A DNA stretch of 64,000 nucleotides, taken from positions 22,141 through 86,140 of the forward strand of contig JAEYZG010000001.1 of assembly GCA_023428135.1 (NCBI GenBank), written 5' to 3'. Of this stretch, positions 43,240-50,953 are shown in pieces. Within the stretch, counting starts at the first letter, position 1. Every line of letters starts with the position of its first letter. The notes beneath the pieces were generated by a model, which was not told where the DNA came from, did not search any database, and worked only from the letters and a program-made list of their open reading frames with translations. The position numbers and the translations under genes were made by a program. Source of the DNA: Bacteroidota bacterium. Lineage in GTDB: Bacteria; Bacteroidota; Bacteroidia; Cytophagales; Cytophagaceae.

Positions 43240-44066
43240 GACTGATACTTCTCGCCAATATATTTGTCGCAATCTGGAGTTTTCTGAACAGATTTTCGGA
43301 AATCAACAACTATATTGATTCCGCAGAACAAAACTTTCAGAAGGGTGAGTATGAACTTGCGATAAAGGATTATACAATTCTTATCAACAAATACAAGATC
43401 AAAGATGAAGACATCCTATTAAACCTTGCTCACAGCTATTATAACATTCAAGATACATCCAATTCAAAAAAGTTATACCATAATTTATTGAATTCTGAAG
43501 ATAGAATAACGAGATCGATTGCACACCAGCAACTGGGCAACGTCTTCTGGATGACTGGAAAAAAAAACAAAGCCATTCATCATTATACCGAATCTCTGAA
43601 AGCAAACACAGCCAATGAAACAGCCAGAATCAATTTTGAACTTATTCAGAAATTGATAAAACTTGAAGAGCAATATCAAACCGGGGTTAGTTACAAAAAA
43701 GAAAAACAGGCATCCAATCAGGGAAATACAGGAAAAGCATCCGATAAAACCCAGACTGGAAGTGGAGAATCAATCAGTCAGTCAGGGGATAAAGGTGCCA
43801 GTAATACCGAAAAATCTGCTTCAGAAGATGGTGGGGACTATCAGGGTACTCAATCCGATCCGGAAAAAGAGAAAAATGAACTGAGAAATCAAAAAAATGG
43901 TAATAAGGAGAATGAAGACTTAATTTCTAATAGATTAAAAGCTTCTAATCTAAGTCTTCAAAGGGCAAGAGCAATTCTTGATGCAATGAAGCAAAATGAA
44001 ATTCAGTACCTTCAGCAAAAACAAATGGCCAAACCTGAAGACAAAGAAGATCTACCCGACTGGTAG
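43236..44066 (+). CDS. BatC-like TPR protein
   Basis: 276 aa. An N-terminal hydrophobic anchor is followed by three TPR-like units (about 28-150: AEQNFQKGEYELAIKDYTILI, LNLAHSYYNIQDTSNSKKLY, QLGNVFWMTGKKNKAIHHYTESL) and then a long low-complexity Ser/Gly/Lys/Glu-rich tail ending in a helical segment. This matches BatC of Bat operons, where BatC interacts with BatA/BatB. It overlaps the VWA gene by 4 bases (ATGA). Aerotolerance or envelope integrity is the known association; the direct function is unknown. Confidence 0.82.
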   Translation: MRLILLANIFVAIWSFLNRFSEINNYIDSAEQNFQKGEYELAIKDYTILINKYKIKDEDILLNLAHSYYNIQDTSNSKKLYHNLLNSEDRITRSIAHQQLGNVFWMTGKKNKAIHHYTESLKANTANETARINFELIQKLIKLEEQYQTGVSYKKEKQASNQGNTGKASDKTQTGSGESISQSGDKGASNTEKSASEDGGDYQGTQSDPEKEKNELRNQKNGNKENEDLISNRLKASNLSLQRARAILDAMKQNEIQYLQQKQMAKPEDKEDLPDW

Positions 44067-44158
44067 CCAATAAACTTAATCAGTAGATCATAACAAAGTT
44101 CAACCGAATTGTATTTAGAGCGTACAACCTAGCGTTGTATTAAAATCTAACAAAGACC

Positions 44159-45337
44159 ATGAAAGAAGTATATATCATATCCGCAGTAAGAACACCAATA
44201 GGGAGCTTTGGAGGCTCACTGGCAAATTTTTCAGCAACACAGCTCGGCAGTATCGCCATTAAAGGTGTTTTGGAAAAATCAAAAATCAAACCCTCGGATG
44301 TGGAAGAAGTAATCATGGGCAATGTACTTACCGCAAATCTTGGACAGGCTCCTGCACGACAGGCAGCAATATTTGCAGGGCTTCCCACCTCTGTTGTTTG
44401 TACGACTATTAACAAGGTTTGCGCTTCTGGCATGAAAGCGGTAATGCTGGGTGCTCAATCCATCATGTTGGGTAATGCAGATATAGTAATTGCCGGCGGA
44501 ATGGAAAGCATGTCTAATGTTCCATACTATGCGGACAGAGCAAGATTCGGAATTCGTCTTGGTCACAGCACTATGACAGATGGTATTATTAAAGATGGTT
44601 TGTGGGATGTTTATAAGGATTATCACATGGGTAACGCTGCTGAAAACACCGCCAGACAAATGAATATTACCCGCGAGATGCAGGATAACTTTGCAATTGA
44701 AAGCTACAAAAGAGCTGCAGAAGCTGTAAAATCAGGCGCTTTTAAAGAAGAGATAGTACCTGTAAAAATTGAGCAGAGAGGTAAAGAGCCTTTGGTAATA
44801 TCGGAAGATGAAGAGTATACAAAAGTTAACTTCGAAAAAATACCAGGCCTGAAACCAGTGTTTGACAAAGAAGGAAGTGTTACAGCGGCAAACGCCAGTA
44901 CTCTTAATGATGGAGCCTCTGCCCTGCTTCTGATGAGCAAGGAAAAGGCTGAAAGTCTTGGTATCAAACCCATTGCTTCTATTATAGGATTTGCGGATGC
45001 TGAGCAAGATCCGGAATGGTTCACCACAACTCCTTCACTTGCCATACCAAAGGCTATCAAGCTTGCAGGAATATCAGCTTCTGAAGTTGATTACTATGAA
45101 ATAAATGAAGCTTTTTCTGTAGTATCCATTGCCAATAACATAAAACTTGGTTTGGATCCTTCAAAAGTGAATATTTATGGTGGCGCAGTGGCCCTTGGTC
45201 ATCCGATAGGTTGTTCTGGAGCAAGAATCATCACTACACTTACAAGCGTTTTGAACAATAAGAATGGAGCTATAGGAGTAAGTGGAATTTGCAACGGTGG
45301 CGGCGGAGCCTCTGCATTGGTAATCAGAAAAAATTAA
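44159..45337 (+). CDS. Acetyl-CoA C-acetyltransferase (thiolase)
   Basis: 392-aa thiolase catalysing reversible condensation of two acetyl-CoA, or cleavage of 3-ketoacyl-CoA. The acylated Cys is C88 in NKVCASGMKAV, the conserved ending has GGAVALGHPIGCSGARI (catalytic His), and the second Cys is in GICNGGGGASALVI. The N-terminal RTPIGSFGG is also typical of the biosynthetic type. It is separate from the Bat genes by 92 bases. The predicted acetyl-CoA hydrolase/transferase elsewhere in the window uses related substrates but is not linked. Confidence 0.95.
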   Translation: MKEVYIISAVRTPIGSFGGSLANFSATQLGSIAIKGVLEKSKIKPSDVEEVIMGNVLTANLGQAPARQAAIFAGLPTSVVCTTINKVCASGMKAVMLGAQSIMLGNADIVIAGGMESMSNVPYYADRARFGIRLGHSTMTDGIIKDGLWDVYKDYHMGNAAENTARQMNITREMQDNFAIESYKRAAEAVKSGAFKEEIVPVKIEQRGKEPLVISEDEEYTKVNFEKIPGLKPVFDKEGSVTAANASTLNDGASALLLMSKEKAESLGIKPIASIIGFADAEQDPEWFTTTPSLAIPKAIKLAGISASEVDYYEINEAFSVVSIANNIKLGLDPSKVNIYGGAVALGHPIGCSGARIITTLTSVLNNKNGAIGVSGICNGGGGASALVIRKN

Positions 45338-45397
45338 AGTCTGACAGAATTTTAATAGAAAAACAAAGTATACGTTCTGCTTAAAACTTTTCTAGTT

Positions 45398-47044
45398 ATG
45401 TCCTTTATATTAAGAAATACAATTCTTCTGCTTGTACTGATAGCAGCCATTCCGGCACTTGGTCAAAGTCAGAAGTTAATCTCTTCCTATTATCCTAAAT
45501 ATGATAGTGCGGGAATGAAAATTCCTGTAAGAGAACAATATTATGTAAACGAAGATGACACAACAGTAAAGAACGGAAGTTATACTTTGTTTTCCCCGGA
45601 AGGAGATATCCTTATAAAATCAAACTATAAAGACAACCTCCTTGATGGGACGTATGCAGAATTTTACGAAAATGATAATCCGAAAGTAAAAGCTACCTAC
45701 TCCAACGGTAGAAAGATCGGAGAGCAACTGAATTACTCTATTCAGGGAACCCTCCTTTCAAAAGAAGTATATGAAAAGACTTCAGCTTCCAACCTTCAAC
45801 TTTATAAAAAATATGCTCCTTCCGGAAAGCTTACTGGAGAAGGTTTTGTCAAAAATGGATTGTATGACAGTACACTTACTGAATACTATGAAAATGGAGC
45901 TGTAAAAACCAAAATGACATTCAGTGAGGGCAAAAGAAAAGGGCCATTTTCTGTATTCGACCCAAAAGGTACTCTGTTACAAAAGGGCTTTTATGAGAAT
46001 GACAGTCTCAACGGAATGATCACCTCCTATTTCAATAGCGGCAAGATCAAGAGTACCGCCATGTATAAGAAAGGAGCAGTAGATGGAATTGTTGAGGAAT
46101 ATTATCAGTCAGGCAAAGTCCGCTCTGAGATCACTTATCAGGACAATAAGAAAAATGGGACAGCCAAAACCTTTTATGAAAACGGAAATCCCGAAACAGA
46201 AGAAAACTACAAAGGTGGATTTCCATCCGGCTTCTTCAAGACTTATTATCCAGAAGGTGGAATAGAAACTGAATCTTTTAAAGATGGAAACAAAAACCAG
46301 ATTAAATTTAAAAGATACAGCAAAGCCGGGACTGTTATTTCTGAAGGCACCATGGTAAACGGTCAGCCGGAAGGAACCGTTAATTCATTTTATGATAATG
46401 GTGCCCCAAAAAGTGTACTAAACTACAAAGCAGGAGTTAAAACCGGAAAAAATGTCTCCTACCATGAAAATGGCAACCTTTCAGAAGAAAGTATTATCAA
46501 AACCGAAGATGGTGGAGTTGTTCAAAACACAAAGCTGTATAACAAAGAAGGTAAGCTAATTCAGCAGCAACACTATATTACCTTATCAGAGAAAGCAGCA
46601 AACGGCAAACGCAATTCGGAAAAAAACAAAAGCATTACAGGGGATCTTGACAAAATTAAATCCGGAGAATGGATTTCATACTGGGACAATGGAAAGCTTA
46701 AATCAAAAGAAATTTATATCAACGATGCCATTCATGGAGAGCGTTTAGTCTATGATTCTGATGAACATTTAATCGAGAAGCAATACTATTCAAATGGAAT
46801 AAAAACCGGAGTGTGGCAAACCTTCTACCCTTCCGGAAAAGTAAAAAGCCAAACCACCTACAAAAACAGCACTCCATACGGCAATCATAAAAACTTTTTT
46901 GAAAATGGTCAGGTCGAATTTACCGGAAGTTATATAAATGGTAGGAAAACAGGCACATGGAACTACTATAGTGTTGACGGTAAACAAGTTCGAAGCGAGC
47001 AATATAAAAACGACGTAAAAGTCTCGGAAAAAATTTATAAGTAA
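45398..47044 (+). CDS. Exported YwqK/MORN-repeat protein
   Basis: 548 aa. The signal peptide (ending ALGQS) is followed by about 20 repeats of a 22-25-residue unit with the pattern YY-x-N/S-G-K-x-K-x-x-x-x-Y-K-N/G-G (for example EEYYQSGKVRSEITYQDNKKNG and KTFYENGNPETEENYKGG). These are the repeats of the YwqK 'antitoxin' family, related to MORN motifs. Repeats of this kind form an elongated beta solenoid. No toxin gene is adjacent, so the antitoxin name should not be taken literally. It is followed by a terminator. Surface or periplasmic scaffold is inferred. Confidence 0.82.
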   Translation: MSFILRNTILLLVLIAAIPALGQSQKLISSYYPKYDSAGMKIPVREQYYVNEDDTTVKNGSYTLFSPEGDILIKSNYKDNLLDGTYAEFYENDNPKVKATYSNGRKIGEQLNYSIQGTLLSKEVYEKTSASNLQLYKKYAPSGKLTGEGFVKNGLYDSTLTEYYENGAVKTKMTFSEGKRKGPFSVFDPKGTLLQKGFYENDSLNGMITSYFNSGKIKSTAMYKKGAVDGIVEEYYQSGKVRSEITYQDNKKNGTAKTFYENGNPETEENYKGGFPSGFFKTYYPEGGIETESFKDGNKNQIKFKRYSKAGTVISEGTMVNGQPEGTVNSFYDNGAPKSVLNYKAGVKTGKNVSYHENGNLSEESIIKTEDGGVVQNTKLYNKEGKLIQQQHYITLSEKAANGKRNSEKNKSITGDLDKIKSGEWISYWDNGKLKSKEIYINDAIHGERLVYDSDEHLIEKQYYSNGIKTGVWQTFYPSGKVKSQTTYKNSTPYGNHKNFFENGQVEFTGSYINGRKTGTWNYYSVDGKQVRSEQYKNDVKVSEKIYK

Positions 47045-47055
47045 TCCACTAAAAT

Positions 47056-47088
47056 TAACCTTGTGTCATCGTAAGGTTATTTTTTTTT
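47056..47088 (+). terminator. Terminator after the YwqK-type gene
   Basis: TAACCTT/AAGGTTA (7 bp) followed directly by a run of about nine T, 11 bases after the stop. Confidence 0.78.
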
Positions 47089-47089
47089 A

Positions 47090-47097
47090 TATTTTTG
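47090..47097 (+). promoter_or_regulatory. Candidate -7 element of purC
   Basis: TATTTTTG fits TAnnTTTG and lies 17 bases before the chosen purC ATG, right after the upstream terminator. The -33 box is not evident. Confidence 0.4.
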
Positions 47098-47114
47098 CTT
47101 TTCTGAATTATAGC

Positions 47115-48062
47115 ATGAACGCAATAAAAGAAACCAACTTCTCCTTTCCCGGACAAACGGCATTTTACAGGGGAAAAGTAAGAGATGTCTATTCATTTGC
47201 AGATAAAATTGTAATGGTAGCATCAGACAGAATTTCAGCATTTGATGTAGTGCTGCCAGAGCCCATCCCCTACAAAGGACAGGTGCTTAATCAAATAGCT
47301 TCTATTTTCCTTAATGCAACTTCCGACATAGTACCAAACTGGGTTAAATCAGTTCCGGATCCATCTGTGACAATTGGAATAAAATGCACTACATTCCCTG
47401 TTGAGATGGTGATCAGAGGATACCTTGCCGGTCATGCCTGGAGAGAATATAAAGCAGGAAAAAGAACACTTTGCGGAGTTGCTCTTCCTGAAGGACTTAA
47501 AGAGAATGATCCTCTTCCCTCACCTATCATTACCCCTACTACCAAAGCCAATGAAGGTCATGATGAAGATATTTCAAGAGAAGAAATATTAAAACAGGGA
47601 CTTGTATCAGAGGCAGATTATGTTGTTCTTGAAAAATATACCAGAGCTTTATTTCAAAGAGGAACAGAAATAGCTAAAACCAGAGGACTGATATTAGTAG
47701 ATACTAAGTATGAGTTTGGTCATGCCGATGGAAAAATTTATCTGATTGATGAGGTACATACGCCTGATTCTTCAAGATATTTTTATGCAGAAGGCTACGA
47801 AGAAAGACAAAAAAAAGGCGAAGTTCAAAAACAATTATCAAAGGAATTTGTAAGACAATGGCTCATTGAAAACGGATTTCAAGGTAAGGAAGGTCAAAAA
47901 ATTCCACAAATGACCCCGGAAATAGTGAAGAATATATCAGAAAGGTACATTGAACTTTTCGAAAAAGTAACAGGGGAAAATTTCAAAAAGCCCAGTTCTA
48001 CTGAAGATATTCAGGATAGAATAAAGAAAAACATACTTAATGCAATAAATGCTAATAATTGA
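47115..48062 (+). CDS. purC: Phosphoribosylaminoimidazole-succinocarboxamide synthase
   Basis: SAICAR synthetase of de novo purine synthesis (ATP-dependent joining of aspartate to CAIR). 315 aa from the ATG at 47115 (MNAIKETNF), preferred over 47061 because the upstream part overlaps the terminator and promoter. Family motifs: YRGKVRDVY, MVASDRISAFDVVL, IKCTTFPVEMVIRGYLAGHAW, LPSPIITPTTKANEGHDEDIS and LIDEVHTPDSSRYF. Length agrees with the longer PurC type. The STAS gene follows 46 bases downstream. Confidence 0.97.
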   Translation: MNAIKETNFSFPGQTAFYRGKVRDVYSFADKIVMVASDRISAFDVVLPEPIPYKGQVLNQIASIFLNATSDIVPNWVKSVPDPSVTIGIKCTTFPVEMVIRGYLAGHAWREYKAGKRTLCGVALPEGLKENDPLPSPIITPTTKANEGHDEDISREEILKQGLVSEADYVVLEKYTRALFQRGTEIAKTRGLILVDTKYEFGHADGKIYLIDEVHTPDSSRYFYAEGYEERQKKGEVQKQLSKEFVRQWLIENGFQGKEGQKIPQMTPEIVKNISERYIELFEKVTGENFKKPSSTEDIQDRIKKNILNAINANN

Positions 48063-48107
48063 TTTTTAAAAGATTTTTTATAAATTTAGATACCTAAGGG
48101 GAATTAT

Positions 48108-48491
48108 ATGAAATATACGATTGAAAAAACAGAGAAATACAGTCTTGTTCAACTTCACGAGGAAAAATTGACTTCTGCAACTGCACCTGAGTTAAAATCA
48201 GAATTAGTAAAATTAAATGCAGAAGGTTCAAAAAACATCATTCTTGACATGAATGACGTAAAATATGTCGATTCTTCAGGACTAAGCTCTATTCTTGTTG
48301 GGAATCGCCTTTGTGATAACGAGCAAGGAATGTTTGTTTTGACCGGAATAAGCGATCATGTAATGAAACTGATTAAAATCTCCCATCTTGACAACATTCT
48401 GAATCTAATTCCAACAGTAGAAGAGTCTGTTGACGCAATATTCATGAATGAATTGGAGAAAAATCTTAGAGCTGAAAATAAAGAAGAATAA
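48108..48491 (+). CDS. STAS-domain anti-sigma factor antagonist
   Basis: 127 aa, single STAS domain: VQLHEEKLTSATAPELKSELVKL, then IILDMNDVKYVDSSGLSSILVGNRLC with the phosphorylatable Ser in DSSG (residues 55-58) and a helical end. Such proteins are controlled by a serine kinase or anti-sigma factor, but none is encoded nearby. Unlike the STAS protein in the chemosensory cluster, this one has an intact phospho-site. It is probably co-transcribed with RNase Z, which begins 5 bases after its stop. Confidence 0.93.
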   Translation: MKYTIEKTEKYSLVQLHEEKLTSATAPELKSELVKLNAEGSKNIILDMNDVKYVDSSGLSSILVGNRLCDNEQGMFVLTGISDHVMKLIKISHLDNILNLIPTVEESVDAIFMNELEKNLRAENKEE

Positions 48492-48496
48492 TCGCA

Positions 48497-49420
48497 TTGC
48501 CTTTTGAAATTAAAATACTAGGCTCTAGTTCAGCCACTCCTGTATTTAACAGGCATCATTCTTCGCAGCTAATTACAATCAACAACCAGCTATTTCTTAT
48601 TGATTGTGGAGAAGGAACACAACTCCAACTGATCAAATACAAGATCAGATTTACGAAGATAAACTACATATTCATCTCTCACCTGCATGGAGATCACTAT
48701 TTAGGTCTCGTTGGCCTGCTGAGTACCATGCACCTAAACGGGAGGACTAAAGATCTATACCTCTTCGGTCCTCCCGGGTTGGACGAAATCATCACGATCC
48801 AGCTGAAACATTCAGAGACTTTCCTAAATTATAAAATCATCTTTACCGAACTGGATACCACAGCTCAAAAGGTAATCCTGGATTTGGACAATCTGACTAT
48901 AGAGACCATCCCTCTGATTCACAGAATAAATTGTTGCGGATTTCTTTTTAAAGAAAAACCTAAGAAAAGAAAAATCGACAAGACCAAACTTCCTGATCAC
49001 GTAACGCCCCTTCAGATAATTGCCCTAAAAGAAGGAGAAGATGTAGTAGACAAAGAAGGAAATTTGCTAAAAAGTAAACAATATACATTCCCTGCCAGAA
49101 AAAGCAGAAGCTACGCATATTGTTCCGATACAGCATACAATCCCGGCATGTTTGAACAAATAGAAGGTGTAGATATGCTCTACCATGAGGCCACCTTCCT
49201 TCATGACATGGAAAGCAGGGCAAAAGAAACTTTTCATAGTACAGCTCTCCAGGCAGCTTGGACCGCAAAAGAGACCAAAGTTAAAACCCTATTGCTTGGT
49301 CATTTTTCAGCAAGATATAAGGATATAGAACCGCATCTGGCAGAAGCGAAAACCTTATTCCAAAATTCCTTTCTGGCTGAAGAAGGTGTGGTATTCACAA
49401 TAGATGATGAACCATTATGA
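48497..49420 (+). CDS. rnz: Ribonuclease Z
   Basis: tRNA 3'-processing endonuclease (307 aa) of the metallo-beta-lactamase fold. The zinc motif HLHGDHYLG lies at about 63-71. FLIDCGEGTQLQL precedes it, YCSDTAYNP carries the later metal-binding Asp, and LLLGHFSARY holds the C-terminal His motif. The start is TTG at 48497 (MPFEIKILGSSSATP). The conserved N-terminus begins exactly there and no ATG is nearby, so a TTG start is well supported. The window's tRNA genes lack encoded CCA, consistent with a need for RNase Z. The gene overlaps the next by 4 bases. Confidence 0.96.
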   Translation: MPFEIKILGSSSATPVFNRHHSSQLITINNQLFLIDCGEGTQLQLIKYKIRFTKINYIFISHLHGDHYLGLVGLLSTMHLNGRTKDLYLFGPPGLDEIITIQLKHSETFLNYKIIFTELDTTAQKVILDLDNLTIETIPLIHRINCCGFLFKEKPKKRKIDKTKLPDHVTPLQIIALKEGEDVVDKEGNLLKSKQYTFPARKSRSYAYCSDTAYNPGMFEQIEGVDMLYHEATFLHDMESRAKETFHSTALQAAWTAKETKVKTLLLGHFSARYKDIEPHLAEAKTLFQNSFLAEEGVVFTIDDEPL

Positions 49421-50196
49421 AAAATACGATTTCTGGAAAAAAGATGAATCTGTTCATCTTCCTTACCGGAATTTTCCTGGTTAATGCCCTTACTGCTGAA
49501 ATCATCGGACCTAAAATTTTTTCACTTGAAGCACTATTGGGCTTTCAACCAGCTCAAATAACTTTTTGGAACAACATAAAACTAGACTTTAATCTCACAG
49601 CCGGTGCAATCATTTGGCCAGTCGTATTTATAACTACAGACATTATTAATGAATATTTCGGAAAAGATGGAGTAAAAAAAATAAGTTATCTTGCTGCAGC
49701 ACTTATTGCTTATGGGTTTGGGATCATCTATATCGCTACAGACCTTCCTCCTGCCGAATTCTGGATCAAGATCAACAATACAGACCATTCCGGCACTCCG
49801 TTTAATATTGATTATGCCTATGGGAAAATATTCAGACAGGGCTTTGGAATTATGATCGGATCTATCCTGGCCTTCCTGACTAGCCAGCTTTTGGACGCAT
49901 ATGTATTTCATACTATAAAAAATAAAACTGCAGGCAAAGGAATTTGGCTAAGAGCAACTCTTTCAACCCTTGTATCCCAACTCATTGACAGTTTCCTGGT
50001 ACTTTATATAGCCTTTTATATCTTCGGAGGAGAATCACAGTGGTCGTTGTCACAGGTCTTTTCCATTGGCATCATAAACTACATATACAAGTTCAGTGTT
50101 GCAGTAATACTTACTCCACTACTCTATGTTGCCCATTATTTAATAGATATTTATCTGAAAGACCATGAATCAGAAAATGCGTTGGCTCTTGACTAA
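49417..50196 (+). CDS. Queuosine precursor transporter (YhhQ / VUT family)
   Basis: 259-aa membrane protein with about six helices. Features of the YhhQ/VUT family are FLVNALTAEIIGPKIFS, the conserved TDIINEYFGKDGVKK (N-E-x-x-G), IFRQGFGIMIGSILAFLTSQLLDAYVFHTIK and TLVSQLIDSFLVLYIAFYI. It imports queuosine precursors such as preQ0/preQ1 for tRNA modification. An insertion of about 35 residues between helices (DLPPAEFWIKINNTDHSG) is common in Bacteroidetes members. It overlaps rnz by 4 bases, so two tRNA-related genes are coupled. Confidence 0.92.
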   Translation: MKNTISGKKMNLFIFLTGIFLVNALTAEIIGPKIFSLEALLGFQPAQITFWNNIKLDFNLTAGAIIWPVVFITTDIINEYFGKDGVKKISYLAAALIAYGFGIIYIATDLPPAEFWIKINNTDHSGTPFNIDYAYGKIFRQGFGIMIGSILAFLTSQLLDAYVFHTIKNKTAGKGIWLRATLSTLVSQLIDSFLVLYIAFYIFGGESQWSLSQVFSIGIINYIYKFSVAVILTPLLYVAHYLIDIYLKDHESENALALD

Positions 50197-50198
50197 GA

Positions 50199-50948
50199 TT
50201 AGCTTCTTCTCACATTATCAAGAATAACAGCACTGGCTACGGCTACATTTAAGGATTCCGCACCACCAAATCGAGGTATTGTAATCTTATCTGTTACATA
50301 ACCTTCAAGTTCTTTATTTATCCCTGAAGCTTCATTTCCTAACAGTATTGCTCCAGTTTCAGGAAAATTTACTTTATGAATATTATCACCATTGAGAAAT
50401 GCACCAAAAACTTTTATACCGGCAATATTTAATTCTTTAAGATAGATTTGCAGATCACAGTAGTACATATTTACACGAATAAATGAGCCTTTTGTAGCAG
50501 AAATAACTTTAGGATTATAATGTTCCGCACATTGTTCGCTGCAAATTATCTTTGAAATCCCATACCAATCTGCAATTCGAATCAAAGTACCAAGATTCCC
50601 AGGATCTCTTACCTCATCCAGTATTAGTATAAACTCTCCTTTATTCACCTTTAATGGCCTCTCCTCTTTCATCTTTACAATAGCTAATGCTGCATTATTA
50701 CTTTCCAGTGTACCGGCTTCGGTCAATTCTTTCTCATCAGCATATTCAAAGTTGGCAAAAGAAGATTTAATAATAGATTCATTTTCTTCAAAAAAATGGG
50801 ATGTAACAAAAAGATGCTCAATCTTAAAGTCAGACTCTAATAATTCCTTCACATTTATAGCACCTTCAACCAAAAACATTTGGTGCAGTTTACGGTATTT
50901 CTTAATTTGTAAAGATTTGATAAGTTTTTGTTTATTTCTGGAAATCAT
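50199..50948 (-). CDS. TrmH/SpoU-family RNA 2'-O-methyltransferase
   Basis: 249-aa SPOUT methyltransferase. The N-terminal substrate-binding part begins SRNKQKLIKSLQIKKYRKLHQMFLVEG. The catalytic knot shows LILDEVRDPGNLGTLIRIADWYGI (motif 1), AILLGNEASGINKEL (motif 2) and ITIPRFGGAESLNVAVASAVIL (motif 3). It probably methylates ribose in rRNA or tRNA; the exact site is not inferable. Its start codon lies only 5 bases from that of the divergent TamA-like gene, and it converges on the transporter gene with a 2-base gap. Confidence 0.93.
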   Translation of the reverse strand: MISRNKQKLIKSLQIKKYRKLHQMFLVEGAINVKELLESDFKIEHLFVTSHFFEENESIIKSSFANFEYADEKELTEAGTLESNNAALAIVKMKEERPLKVNKGEFILILDEVRDPGNLGTLIRIADWYGISKIICSEQCAEHYNPKVISATKGSFIRVNMYYCDLQIYLKELNIAGIKVFGAFLNGDNIHKVNFPETGAILLGNEASGINKELEGYVTDKITIPRFGGAESLNVAVASAVILDNVRRS

Positions 50949-50953
50949 ACCCA

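Noticed and set aside
45398..47044. YwqK-type protein considered as antitoxin of a toxin-antitoxin pair
   Set aside because: It has a signal peptide, about 20 repeats and no adjacent toxin gene.
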